A DNA stretch of 19,222 bases. It comes from an uncultured Roseiflexaceae bacterium (GTDB lineage: Bacteria; Chloroflexota; Chloroflexia; Chloroflexales; Roseiflexaceae). Numbering within the stretch: position 1 is the first letter of the stretch; the number at the start of each line of letters is the position of its first letter. Shown piece by piece: positions 7,254-14,757 of the stretch. The translations under genes were made by a program, and so were the position numbers. A model generated the notes under the pieces. That model saw only the letters and a list, made by a program, of their open reading frames with translations, was not told the DNA's origin and did not search any database. Where the stretch lies: assembly GCA_937974195.1 (NCBI GenBank), contig CALJIC010000017.1:1-19222 (forward strand), read 5' to 3'.

Positions 7254-7389
7254 CGCAGGCCCTCCTAGCAAGGAGCCTCGCGCTGCTCACCGGGGCGCGT
7301 GGCTCAGCATGCGCCCATAGTAGCACGGCCGGGCCTCCCCGTGGGGAAGGATTCTCTCCCCGCCGCCCAGGTTCACCGCCCTGCGCCGC

Positions 7390-7418
7390 TTGACTCACCC
7401 GACCATATGTTCTAGGAT
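7390..7418 (+). promoter_or_regulatory. Sigma-70 promoter for the VOC gene
   Basis: TTGACT (7390-7395), a 17-bp spacer and TAGGAT (7413-7418) precede the VOC gene, giving a leader of about 60 nt. The -10 is the same TAGGAT hexamer as in the aminotransferase promoter, and the -35 differs by one base. Confidence 0.7.
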
Positions 7419-7487
7419 GCCCCTGCGCTCCGTGCGTGACCGGCCGGGCCGGCCCTGGCAGCTCACGCCGGGTGGAAAGGAGGGACC

Positions 7488-7871
7488 ATGCCCGCACACA
7501 AGCCGCAGGGCTACAGCACCGTCTCGCCCTACCTGATCGTCTCCGACGCGAGCCGCACGATCGACTTCCTCGTGCGCGTCTTCGACGCCGTCGAGCTGCG
7601 CCGCTTCCCCGGCGCCTCGGGCAAGCTGATGCACGCCGAGGTGCGGATCGACGACACGGTGGTGATGCTGGCCGACGGCAGCGCCAACTGGCCCCCGGCC
7701 GCCGCCAACGTGCACGTGTACGTCCCCGATGTCGACGCGACGTACCGGCGCGCGCTGGAGGCGGGCGCGACGTCGGTTCAGGAGCCGGCGAAGCAGGACG
7801 ACGAGGACAGGCGCGGCGGGGTGAGGGACGCGGGCGGCACGACGTGGTGGATCGCCACCAAGGTGGAGTAG
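7488..7871 (+). CDS. VOC family protein (glyoxalase/bleomycin-resistance fold, PhnB/YdeR-like)
   Basis: This is a 127-residue single-domain vicinal-oxygen-chelate protein. It starts with the PYLIVSDASRTIDFLVRVF strand-helix, has MHAEVRIDDTVVML in the middle and ends in the RRGGVRDAGGTTWWIATK pattern that marks this glyoxalase-like subgroup. Members include metal enzymes and antibiotic-binding resistance proteins; which of these it is cannot be told. The ATG at 7488 has AAAGGAGGG five bases upstream, and a strong promoter lies before it. One oddity is DAGG where relatives usually have DPFG, and an acidic QDDEDR stretch just before that. It is a single-gene unit, convergent with the chromate transporter pair. 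Confidence 0.9.
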   Translation: MPAHKPQGYSTVSPYLIVSDASRTIDFLVRVFDAVELRRFPGASGKLMHAEVRIDDTVVMLADGSANWPPAAANVHVYVPDVDATYRRALEAGATSVQEPAKQDDEDRRGGVRDAGGTTWWIATKVE

Positions 7872-7887
7872 CTCCGCGGAGGGAAGC

Positions 7888-7923
7888 GCTGACGCGGGCG
7901 ACCCGCAGAGCGGCCGCGTCAGC
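7888..7923. terminator. Perfect 10-bp inverted repeat between convergent genes (possible terminator)
   Basis: GCTGACGCGG (7888-7897) is exactly complementary to CCGCGTCAGC (7914-7923), with a 16-nt loop. It lies between the stops of the VOC gene (7871) and the chromate transporter gene (7936). The position suggests a shared bidirectional terminator, but there is no T-tract on either side, so it may act in another way. Confidence 0.5.
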
Positions 7924-7935
7924 CGCACACGTGAC

Positions 7936-8442
7936 TCAGTAGATCAGGGCGCCGGCCAGCCCGGCGAGCACCAGCACCGCCAGCACCGGCACACGCCCGC
8001 TCGCGCCGAGCGCCATCGCGCCGAGCATGATCGCGACCGCCGCTACATCGACGCCGTTGCCGCGCATGATGTCGACCAGCACCGTCAGGAAGATGCCGTT
8101 GACCGCCAGCACCAGCCCGCGCACGAAGCCCTTCGTCGCCGGGTGCTCGCCGATGCGGCGGTACAGCCCATCCAGCAGCAGCACCGCCAGCGGCGGCAGG
8201 GTGATCGCCACCGCGCTGAGCAGCGCGCCGCGCGTCCCGTCCACCAGATAGGCCAGGCTGATCACCCACAGGCCGGACGGGCCGGGCGTGATCTGCCCGA
8301 TCGCCAGCGCCTCAGCGAACTGCTGCTCGGTCGCCCAGCCGCGCGCCAGCAGGTCGGCGTGCAGGATCGGCAGGTTGCCGATGCCAGAGGTCGAGAACAG
8401 CGTGGCCTTCAGCAGCAGCCAGAAGAGCACGAGCCAGCTCAT
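7936..8442 (-). CDS. Chromate transporter, second half-size subunit
   Basis: This is a 168-residue membrane protein matching one CHR domain of the ChrA family. It has the FSTSGIGNLPILHADLLARGW segment near the start, the IGQITPGPSG signature at about 50, and then four to five hydrophobic segments to the C-terminus. Long ChrA proteins carry two such domains in one chain; here the second domain is a separate gene, as in short-chain pairs such as Bacillus YwrA/YwrB. Its ATG at 8442 overlaps the stop of the first subunit (ATGA), so translation is probably coupled. The pair likely forms a heterodimer that exports chromate or a related oxyanion. A longer open frame into the first subunit's gene is not used. 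Confidence 0.88.
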   Translation of the reverse strand: MSWLVLFWLLLKATLFSTSGIGNLPILHADLLARGWATEQQFAEALAIGQITPGPSGLWVISLAYLVDGTRGALLSAVAITLPPLAVLLLDGLYRRIGEHPATKGFVRGLVLAVNGIFLTVLVDIMRGNGVDVAAVAIMLGAMALGASGRVPVLAVLVLAGLAGALIY

Positions 8443-9044
8443 CGCCCGGCCCTCCGCCGCCGCCAGTGGGCCAGCGCGCAGATCAGCCCCGCGCCCCAGA
8501 GCACGGCCACGGGCGAGGCGCCGGCGAGGCTCGCCAGCAGCCCGCTCGCCACAAGCACCGCGACGCTGAGCGCGATGCTCGCGCGCCCCTCGGCCCAGCT
8601 CGCGGCGAACGGCTGCCTGACCATCTGGATGGCGAGCAGCAGCCCCAGCCCCGCGGTGGCCGGCACCACGCCGCGCAGCGCCGCGTTGACCACCGGCAGG
8701 TCGCGCACCCCGGCGTAGAAGGCGGTGATCGCCACCGTGATCGCCACGCTGGGCAGCATCATCCCGGCCAGCGCCAGCGTCATACCCAGCGCGCCGGCCA
8801 CCTTCCAGCCGATCAGGATCGTCTGCCCGATCAGGTTGATGCCGGGCGCGATCTGGCAGATGCTCCAGTAGCGAGCAAACTCCTCGTCGGCGACCCAGCC
8901 GCGCCGCTCGACCACCTCGCGCCGCAGGAGGAACAGCGTCGCCGAGCCGCCGCCGAACGACTGCAGGCCGATGCTGAAGAATGTGCCCAGAAGATCCCAC
9001 GCCACCGCGCGACGCTCCAGGTTGCTGGCGGTGCTCTCAGCCAT
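8439..9044 (-). CDS. Chromate transporter, first half-size subunit
   Basis: This is a 201-residue membrane protein, the N-terminal-type CHR domain of the ChrA family. The motif SFGGGSATLFLLRREVV (about 29-45) corresponds to the family's FGG signature, and CQIAPGINLIGQT (about 63-75) to its PGP signature, here with PGI instead of PGP. Several hydrophobic helices follow, and it ends in a basic HWRRRRAGR tail. The start is ATG 9044 with a modest AAGGG eight bases upstream; an earlier in-frame start at 9143 would run through the inverted repeats of the leader. It overlaps the second subunit by four bases. The family's known role is export of chromate driven by membrane potential or proton gradient; other anions are possible. 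Confidence 0.88.
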   Translation of the reverse strand: MAESTASNLERRAVAWDLLGTFFSIGLQSFGGGSATLFLLRREVVERRGWVADEEFARYWSICQIAPGINLIGQTILIGWKVAGALGMTLALAGMMLPSVAITVAITAFYAGVRDLPVVNAALRGVVPATAGLGLLLAIQMVRQPFAASWAEGRASIALSVAVLVASGLLASLAGASPVAVLWGAGLICALAHWRRRRAGR

Positions 9045-9067
9045 CGCAGTAGCCCTTCGTGCTGATC

Positions 9068-9110
9068 CTCCGCCGCCCAGCGGCAGCCTCGTTGCCACAG
9101 AGCGGCGGAG
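9068..9110 (-). promoter_or_regulatory. Inverted repeat in the leader of the chromate transporter genes
   Basis: CTCCGCCGC (9068-9076) and GCGGCGGAG (9102-9110) are perfectly complementary over 9 bp. The 25-nt loop itself contains a smaller GGCA/TGCC stem. It lies 24 bp before the ATG at 9044. It could be an mRNA hairpin, a terminator for the helical-repeat gene upstream, or a protein-binding site. The whole 9045-9220 gap contains no other gene; further GC-rich repeats (about 9140-9190) fill the rest. Confidence 0.5.
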
Positions 9111-9220
9111 ATAGAGAGAACCTAGGAATGCGAAATTCCCCACCTCCTCCAGGGGGTGCGGGGTGGAGGGCGGCCTCGCCCGCTAAACGGGACGCGGCCG
9201 CTGCGTACCTCGTGTCAGCT

Positions 9221-10153
9221 CTACCGGGGCGAAGGCTTGTCCGCGGCGCTCCGGCCGCCGGGGAGCAGCGCCAGCCCTTCCGCCAGCGCGGCGCTTCTGC
9301 CCGGATCGCGCTCCTCCCGCGCCGCCGCGATCACCTCCGCCACCAGCTCCGGGCGGCGGCTCGCCACCAACGTGACCGCTAGGTAGCGGAGGACCGTCAG
9401 GCTGCCGGCGCCGCGGAGCCGCGCCCGCAGCTCCCGCTGGAACAGCGGGCGGTCGGGGCGCGCCAGCAGCATGTCGATCAGCCCGAGCTGCACCGCCTCG
9501 CCCGCGTCCCGGCCGAAGCGCTCGCACAGCTCGCGCGCGATGCCATCCGGCGCGCCCGCCAGGTGCCGCAGGCACTCGGCGATGACGTCGTCCACCTGGC
9601 GGCCCGCGAGCACGCACAGGTAGAGCGCCAGCAGCTCCGAGCGCGCCGCCAGCACGCCTGCCGCGGTCTTGGCGGGCTCGCCGCTGAGCCGCGAGGTGTG
9701 CCCGACATCGGCGAGGAGCCGGGCGGCGTGGAAGCCGGCCAGCTCCGGGTCCAGGTCGTCCATCGCCACCAGCCCCGCCGCCCGGATCGGGGTCGCCTCC
9801 TCGGAGCGGCCGGGCGGCAGGAACTCGTAGGTCGTGACCGCGCGCTCCAGCAGCGGCAGCTCGTCCACGGTGACCCAGGGGCGCAGGGCGCGCAGCGCGG
9901 CGGCGCGGAAGGTCCCGCCCGCGTCACGGCGCACCCCGTCGGCGTCGAGGTCCGCGTAGAGCCTCAGGAGCGCCGGGCGCGCCTCGGGCAGCGGCGTCTC
10001 CTCGAGGACCGCGAGCGCCGGGCCCACCAGCTGCGCGCGCCGCTCGGTGCCCAGGATCTCGGCCGCCAGGCGCGCCTGCGCCAGCGGGTCATCCGACAGG
10101 CGGCTCAGCTCGGCGAGCAGCGCCGCGGGGCTGCGTCGCGCCGCCACCGTCAC
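9221..10153 (-). CDS. Helical-repeat (HEAT-like) protein of unknown function
   Basis: I do not recognise a named family. The 310 residues are Ala/Leu/Arg-rich and divide into a series of paired amphipathic helices, for example LAQARLAAEIL, AALRALRPWVTV, LLERAVTTYEFL, SLTVLRYLAVTLV and LVAEVIAAAREE. This resembles HEAT or similar alpha-solenoid scaffold proteins. There is no signal peptide, membrane segment or evident catalytic motif. The GTG start overlaps the LLM gene's TGA (GTGA) with GAGGGG just upstream, so its translation is coupled to the LLM oxidoreductase and a physical or functional partnership is likely. A protein-protein scaffold or regulator is the best guess; an uncharacterised enzyme cannot be excluded. 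Its composition matches its neighbours, with no sign of recent transfer. Confidence 0.75.
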   Translation of the reverse strand: MTVAARRSPAALLAELSRLSDDPLAQARLAAEILGTERRAQLVGPALAVLEETPLPEARPALLRLYADLDADGVRRDAGGTFRAAALRALRPWVTVDELPLLERAVTTYEFLPPGRSEEATPIRAAGLVAMDDLDPELAGFHAARLLADVGHTSRLSGEPAKTAAGVLAARSELLALYLCVLAGRQVDDVIAECLRHLAGAPDGIARELCERFGRDAGEAVQLGLIDMLLARPDRPLFQRELRARLRGAGSLTVLRYLAVTLVASRRPELVAEVIAAAREERDPGRSAALAEGLALLPGGRSAADKPSPR

Positions 10154-11196
10154 CCCTCGGCCGGCGAGCCGGCCCCCTCGCCGAGCGCCTTGCGCACCGC
10201 CGGGGCGACGACCGTGCCGAGCAGCTCGATCGCCCGCATGACCTTCGCGTGCGGCGTCGGGCCGACGGTGAGCTGGATGAGCATGCGCTGGTGGCCGAAC
10301 AGCTCGTGCTCGAAGAGGATCTTCTCGATCACCTCCTGCGGGCTGCCGAGCAGCATGGCGCCGCGCGGCCCGCGCTCGGCGTCGAACTGCCGGCGCGTCG
10401 GCGGGGGCCAGCCGCGCTCCCGCCCGATGCGGCCCATCACTTCGACGTAGGGCGGGAAAGCGACCTCGACCGCCTCCTCGGTCGTGTCGGCGATGAAGCC
10501 GTGCGAGTTGATGCTCACCGGAAGCTGCGCCGGGTCGTGCCCGGCCTGGCGCGCCACCCGGCGGTAGAGCTCGATCAGCGGCACGAAGCGCTCCGGCGCG
10601 CCGCCGATGATCGCCAGCGCCAGCGGCAGCCCGAGCGTCGCGGCGCGCACGACCGACTGCGGCGTGCCGCCGACGGCGATCCAGACCGGCAGCGGCTCCT
10701 GGTGCGGGCGCGGGTAGACGCCCAGGTTGTTGATCGCCGGGCGGTGCCGGCCGGCCCAGGTGACGCGCTCGGAGGCGCGCAGCCGCAGCAGCAGGTCGAG
10801 CTTCTCCTCGAACAGCTCGTCGTAGTCGTCGAGGTCGTAGCCGAACAGCGGGAACGACTCGATGAACGAGCCGCGGCCGGCCATGATCTCGGCGCGCCCG
10901 CCCGAGATCTGGTCGAGCGTGGCGAACTGCTGGAAGACGCGCACCGGGTCGTCGGAGCTGAGCACCGAGACGGCGCTGGTGAGCCGGATGCGCCGGGTTC
11001 GCGCGGCGGCCGCCGCCAGCACCACCGCCGGCGCCGAGACCGCGTAGTCGCGCCGGTGGTGCTCGCCGACCCCGAAGACATCCAGGCCGACCTGGTCGGC
11101 CAGCTCGATCTCCTCGACCAGATCGCGCAGCCGCTGCCCCACGCTGGCGGGCGAGCTGTCCGGCACCTCGCCAAAGCTATACAGACCGATCTCCAT
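10150..11196 (-). CDS. LLM class (luciferase-like) flavin/F420-dependent oxidoreductase
   Basis: This is a 348-residue TIM-barrel oxidoreductase of the bacterial luciferase-like superfamily. It most resembles the Atu2307/SP_0267 subfamily: MEIGLYSFGEVP at the N-terminus, the VGEHHRRDYAVSAP motif at 43-56, TSAVSVLSSDDPVRVFQQFATLDQISGGRAE (about 73-103), and VWIAVGGTPQSVVRAA. These enzymes use FMN or F420 to oxidise or reduce small organic substrates. The ATG at 11196 has AGGGG seven bases upstream, and the gene starts four bases after the stop of the NADP reductase gene. That neighbour fits a supply of reduced cofactor to this enzyme. Which cofactor it binds cannot be seen, and the substrate is unknown. 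Confidence 0.88.
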   Translation of the reverse strand: MEIGLYSFGEVPDSSPASVGQRLRDLVEEIELADQVGLDVFGVGEHHRRDYAVSAPAVVLAAAAARTRRIRLTSAVSVLSSDDPVRVFQQFATLDQISGGRAEIMAGRGSFIESFPLFGYDLDDYDELFEEKLDLLLRLRASERVTWAGRHRPAINNLGVYPRPHQEPLPVWIAVGGTPQSVVRAATLGLPLALAIIGGAPERFVPLIELYRRVARQAGHDPAQLPVSINSHGFIADTTEEAVEVAFPPYVEVMGRIGRERGWPPPTRRQFDAERGPRGAMLLGSPQEVIEKILFEHELFGHQRMLIQLTVGPTPHAKVMRAIELLGTVVAPAVRKALGEGAGSPAEG

Positions 11197-11200
11197 TCAA

Positions 11201-11851
11201 TCACCCCTCGTGGCGCGGCGCCCCGCGCTGCTCCTGCTGCGCGAGTATCGCGCGCGCCTCGGCGAGCGTCAGCGTCCTGTTGTAGATCGGCGAGCCGGGC
11301 TCCTGCCGGACGCTCTCGCGCAGCGACCCGATGTCCAGCGGCGCGAAGCCGATCTGCGCGATCAGCTCGGCGACGACCTGCTTGGCGGCCGCGTCGTCGC
11401 CGGACAGGAAGATCACCCGCCGCTCCTCCATCGGCTTGCTCGGGTCGCCCTGCTCCTGGAGGTGCCGGTACCAGATCGTGTTGAACGCCTTCACCACTCT
11501 GGCGCCGGGCAGGTGCGCGGCGATCAGCTCGCTGTGCGCCCGGCCGCCGAGGTCGATCGGGCCATCGCGCTCCGCGTAGTAGTTCGCGGCGGTGACGACG
11601 ATCTTGCCGGCCAGCTGGGCCGCCGGCAGCTCCCGGTAGCGGCCGAACGGTATCGCCTCGACGACGACCTCGCCGAAGGCGGCCGCGTCCTCCGCGGTGG
11701 CGGCGCGCACGCCCGGGCCCCACGCGCGCACGCGGTCCTCAAGGCTGGCCGGGCCGCGCGAGTTGCTGATCGCGACCTCGTGGCCCACACCCGCGAACAG
11801 CTGCGCCAGCGTCGCGCCGATGTGGCCCGACCCGATAATTCCGATACGCAT
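11201..11851 (-). CDS. NADPH-dependent F420 reductase family protein (Fno/Npd-like)
   Basis: This is a 216-residue Rossmann protein of the F420:NADP oxidoreductase-like family. The dinucleotide motif GIIGSGHIG is at residues 4-12, the NADP-phosphate-binding loop SNSRGP at 29-34, then VVVEAIPFGRY (about 62-72), VVTAANYY and VKAFNTI, all characteristic. True members pass hydride between NADPH and coenzyme F420; some relatives use other flavins or ferric compounds, so the cofactor is probable rather than proven. ATG at 11851 has AGGAGGG five bases upstream. The gene is the first of a close trio with the LLM enzyme (gap of 4 bp) and the helical-repeat protein. It follows the GlcD-type oxidase by 89 bp and has its own possible extended -10 promoter. 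Confidence 0.85.
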   Translation of the reverse strand: MRIGIIGSGHIGATLAQLFAGVGHEVAISNSRGPASLEDRVRAWGPGVRAATAEDAAAFGEVVVEAIPFGRYRELPAAQLAGKIVVTAANYYAERDGPIDLGGRAHSELIAAHLPGARVVKAFNTIWYRHLQEQGDPSKPMEERRVIFLSGDDAAAKQVVAELIAQIGFAPLDIGSLRESVRQEPGSPIYNRTLTLAEARAILAQQEQRGAPRHEG

Positions 11852-11894
11852 GGCACCCTCCTCCCGAGCGATACGCCGTACCAAGCGCAGCGCC

Positions 11895-11903
11895 AGTGTA
11901 CCA
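11895..11903 (-). promoter_or_regulatory. Possible extended -10 promoter for the F420 reductase/LLM trio
   Basis: Reading leftward, TGG followed by TACACT (11903-11895) is an extended -10 element about 44 bp before the ATG at 11851. No convincing -35 was seen. It would allow the reductase-LLM-repeat protein trio to be expressed apart from the oxidase upstream. Confidence 0.35.
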
Positions 11904-11908
11904 CGTGT

Positions 11909-11940
11909 CGCGGGCTGCGCCGCCGGCCGCCGCCCGCAGC
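11909..11940 (-). terminator. GC-rich stem just after the oxidase stop (possible weak terminator)
   Basis: CGCAGC (11935-11940) and GCTGCG (11914-11919) enclose a GC-only core that can pair further. The stem starts directly at the stop codon of the GlcD-type gene. No T-tract follows, so partial or Rho-assisted termination is the most it could support. Confidence 0.3.
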
Positions 11941-13327
11941 TCACGGCTGCCCGAAGATCTTGCCCGGGTTCAGGATGCCGAGCGGGTCGAGCGTCTGCTT
12001 GAGCGCCAGCATCACATCCAGCGCCGGGCCGTGCTCGCGCCGCATGAAGCGCGCCTTGCCCACTCCGACGCCGTGCTCGCCGGTCGCGGTGCCGCCGAGC
12101 GCGAGCGCCTGCTCGACGATCGCCGCATTGATCCGCTGGCAGGTCTGGTAGGCGGCGTCGTCGGCGCACGGGAAGATCACGTGGATGTTGCCGTCGCCGG
12201 CGTGGCCGAGCAGAAAGGCCGCCGCCCCCTCGCGCTCCAGCTCGGCGCGGATGAAGCGCATGAGGCGCGGGTAGCTGCTGATCGGAACCGCCACGTCGTT
12301 GATAAACATGCGCTGCCCCGGGTAGGCGCGCAGCATCATCTCGTACGCCGCGTTGCGCGCGTGCCACAGCCTGCGCCGCTCGCCGGCGTTGGCGGTGGCG
12401 GAGACGCTGGTCGCGCCGAGCTCGCGGCAGATCTCCTCCGCCAGCCGGATGCTCTCCTCGGCGGCCTGGGCCGTGGCGCTCTGAAACTCGAGGAACAGCG
12501 TCGGGCCGACCGGCAGGCCGAGCTGGGCGTTGCGGTTCAGCAGCTCGATCGAGGCCGCGTCCACGAACTCCAGCGCCGATGGGTCGAGCCCGCCGCCGCG
12601 CACCGCGACCACCGCTTCGACCGCCGCCTCAACCGCGGTGAAGGTGGCGACCACCGCGCTGATATGCTCCAGGATCGGATACAGCCGCAGCGTGGCCTCG
12701 GTGATGATCCCCAGCGTCCCCTCGCTGCCCACGAACAGGTGCAGCAGGTCGTAGCCGGACGACTGCTTGACCGAGCGCGAGCCGACTTGGATGATCCGCC
12801 CATCGGCGAGGACCACCTGCATGCGCAGGACGTTGTCGCGCGCCGCGCCGTAGCGCACGGTGCGTATGCCCGCCGCGTTGTTGGCCAGCATGCCGCCGAT
12901 CGACGCGTTGGCGCCCGGGTCCGGCGCGAAGAACAGGCCGTGCCGCGCCAGCTCGGCGTTCAGATCCCGGTGCCCGATCCCCGGCTGCACCGTCACCTGG
13001 AAGTCGTCGGCGTGGACGGCGACGATCGCGGCCATGCGCTCGAAGGAGAGCAGGATGCCGCCGTGCAGCGGGATGGGGTTGGCCTCGATCGACGTGCCCG
13101 CGCCCCAGGGCGTCACGGGGATGCGCTCCCGGCTGGCGAGCTGCATCACCGCGCTGACCTGCTCGGCCGACGTGGGCCACACCACCACCTCGGGCGGGTG
13201 CGCGGCGTAGAAGCCCTGGTCGCGCGTGGAGGCTGCGATCGGCCTCGGACGCGCTGAGCCCGTCCGCCCCGACGATCTCCGCGAGGCGGCCCAGGGTCGC
13301 CGCGGTGACCGGTCCGTAAGCTTGCAT
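11941..13327 (-). CDS. FAD-binding oxidase/dehydrogenase (GlcD / D-lactate dehydrogenase type), apparent N-terminal frameshift
   Basis: The main frame encodes a PCMH-type FAD domain (HPPEVVVWPTSAEQVSAVM onward, GAGTSIEANP, PDPGANASIGGM, VGSEGTLGIITEA) and the C-terminal FAD-linked oxidase domain (HAGDGNIHVIF, TATGEHGVGVGKARF). This is the family of glycolate oxidase GlcD and D-lactate dehydrogenases, which oxidise 2-hydroxy acids. The expected N-terminus, MQAYGPVTAATLGRLAEIV and so on, begins at ATG 13327 behind an excellent AGGAG (7 bp), but in a different frame. It joins the main frame at the short CG run 13221-13226, where loss of two bases (or gain of one) would explain the switch. The corrected protein would be about 462 residues, normal for the family. 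It is either a recent frameshift, an assembly error or, less likely, recoding. It follows PrsW by 44 bp. Confidence 0.85.
13221..13226 (-). other. Probable frameshift site in the GlcD-type gene
   Basis: The CGCGCG run lies where the N-terminal reading frame (ending RSLHAR) and the frame of the FAD domain (starting DQGFYAAHPPE) meet. Adding one CG dinucleotide gives HAR-DQGFY and an unbroken protein. The run is a typical slippage or sequencing-error site. Confidence 0.65.
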
Positions 13328-13371
13328 GAGTTCGCTCCTTCGCGCTGGCGGGCACAACGGCCCAGAGCCAC

Positions 13372-14604
13372 CTAGCGGCGCAGCTCGGCGATGCGCCGCC
13401 GCCAGCCCTGCACGAGCGGGTCGCGCTCCGGGTCGCCGCCAGCGGCCGCCATCCGCCACTTGCGGAACGCCAGCTCGTTCTGGGCGTTGACGATCGCCGC
13501 CGAGCGCCGGCGGTCGAGCCGGTCGATGCGCCTGGTGCGGATGATCCCGTCGCGCTCGATCCGCGCGTACTCCTCGGGTGTCACCGCGCCGCCGACCTCG
13601 TCGGCCAGCTGCTCGCGGATCGTGCGCCGCTCCCAGACGCCGCTGCGCCAGACCAGCACCGCGAGCAGCAGCAGCATCGGGAAGAACAGGATCAGATCGA
13701 TCACGCTGCGCTGGGTCCAGCCCTCGATGAAGCTGATGTTCGGCGGCGGCCCTGGCTCCGGCGGCTCTTCGCCCGCCGCGCGCAGCGCGATCGTGATCAG
13801 CAGCCCGAGCGCGTTGTTGAAGGCGTGCGCGCCGATCGCCAGCAGCAGCCCGGCCAGCGGCGCCGCGTAGCGCAGCCAGGCCCTGCGCGTCTGGCGCGCC
13901 AGGCCGAGGAGGGCGCCGAACACCCCGGTGTACATCGCGTGCCCGGCCAGCCCGAACAGCGCGAAGCGCCCGCCGAACTGCAGCCCCCACGGCGCGAAGC
14001 CGTACTCGGCGTAGCCCTGCGCCACGTACAGCGGGGCCTCGAGGCAGTTGAAGCCGGCGCCCACCAGCGCGCCGTAGATCAGCCCGTCGCGGACGTTATC
14101 GAACTCGGCGCGCAGCAGCAGGAACAGCGCCACCACCCCCAGCCCCTTGGTGACCTCCTCCACCAGCGGCCCGGCGATCGGCGCGCCGATCAGCAGCGCC
14201 GCGTCCGGCCCCAGGTACTCGGCCACGCCCGGGTTGCCCTGCAGCCAGGCCTCGACCGAGCGCAGGATCGCGTTGTTCAGCGGCAGCGCCAGCCCGGTGG
14301 CGATCACCGCCCCCCACAGAAACGCCACGGCGAACAGCCACGGCGACTCGCGCTCGCGCCGGTCCAGGAACCACAGGATGACCACCGGGATCAGCGACGC
14401 GATCGCCGCGACGGCGACGCCGGTCAGGAAGACCTGCAGCACATCGGGGCGCAACCCGGTGAACACGAGCAGCGTCATACACGCGCCGAAGATGACGGCC
14501 GCCAGGAGCGCGAGCGCGACCAGCGCGGCGTAGGAGCGCCGGCGCAGCGGCGAGCCGTCCAGCAGATACTCCACGTGCGTCGGCGCCGTGGCTTCCGGGC
14601 TCAT
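13372..14604 (-). CDS. PrsW family intramembrane metalloprotease (CPBP-like)
   Basis: This is a 410-residue polytopic membrane protein. Four family motifs are clear: PLVEEVTKGLG with Glu149-Glu150, NVRDGLIYGALVGAGFNCLEAPLYV with Glu189, GHAMYTG with His222, and AHAFNN with His260. These are the presumed metal-binding and catalytic residues of PrsW, the protease that cuts the RsiW anti-sigma factor in Bacillus. About eight hydrophobic helices lie between residues 25 and 360. A C-terminal cytosolic tail of about 90 charged residues (REQLADEVGGAVTP onward) is longer than in many relatives. ATG at 14604 has AGGAG eight bases upstream; the open frame before it is leader sequence. No anti-sigma gene is adjacent, so the substrate is unknown. 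It leads a minus-strand run of five genes. Confidence 0.88.
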   Translation of the reverse strand: MSPEATAPTHVEYLLDGSPLRRRSYAALVALALLAAVIFGACMTLLVFTGLRPDVLQVFLTGVAVAAIASLIPVVILWFLDRRERESPWLFAVAFLWGAVIATGLALPLNNAILRSVEAWLQGNPGVAEYLGPDAALLIGAPIAGPLVEEVTKGLGVVALFLLLRAEFDNVRDGLIYGALVGAGFNCLEAPLYVAQGYAEYGFAPWGLQFGGRFALFGLAGHAMYTGVFGALLGLARQTRRAWLRYAAPLAGLLLAIGAHAFNNALGLLITIALRAAGEEPPEPGPPPNISFIEGWTQRSVIDLILFFPMLLLLAVLVWRSGVWERRTIREQLADEVGGAVTPEEYARIERDGIIRTRRIDRLDRRRSAAIVNAQNELAFRKWRMAAAGGDPERDPLVQGWRRRIAELRR

Positions 14605-14665
14605 TGTGGTAGCTCCTTTCGAGTTCCGCTTCGCAGCCGCAGAGCCGCGCAAAGAGAGGAATAGC

Positions 14666-14684
14666 GGGGAGGCTTCGCTTCCCC
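14666..14684 (-). other. Hairpin in the PrsW leader
   Basis: GGGGAGGC-TTC-GCTTCCCC forms an 8-bp stem (one G-T pair) about 60 bp before the PrsW ATG. Its GGAGGC...GCTTCC core resembles the hairpin core at 16085-16099, so both may belong to one small repeat family. Confidence 0.45.
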
Positions 14685-14731
14685 CACCGGGAGGTGCAAA
14701 CACGACGAGAGCGTAGTGCCGGCCCTCGGCA

Positions 14732-14740
14732 TGCTATACT
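14732..14740 (+). promoter_or_regulatory. Extended -10 promoter for the DUF445 gene
   Basis: TGC-TATACT reads rightward, giving a start near 14747 and a leader of about 33 nt before the ATG at 14780. No good -35 is visible, as is common when an extended -10 is present. The DUF445 ATG has no clear ribosome site. Confidence 0.5.
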
Positions 14741-14757
14741 CCTTCACATCGCCCTAC

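Noticed and set aside
7936..9000. A single long chromate-transporter frame
   Set aside because: The upstream part is out of frame with the true first subunit; the ATGA overlap at 8439-8442 shows two genes.
11896..13257. A 453-codon plus-strand open frame opposite the GlcD-type gene
   Set aside because: Antisense shadow; the minus strand encodes all conserved FAD-oxidase motifs.
12629..13990. A long minus-strand frame joining PrsW and GlcD regions
   Set aside because: Only a short part (13226-13327) looks native, as the frameshifted N-terminus of the oxidase; the rest is out of frame with both genes.
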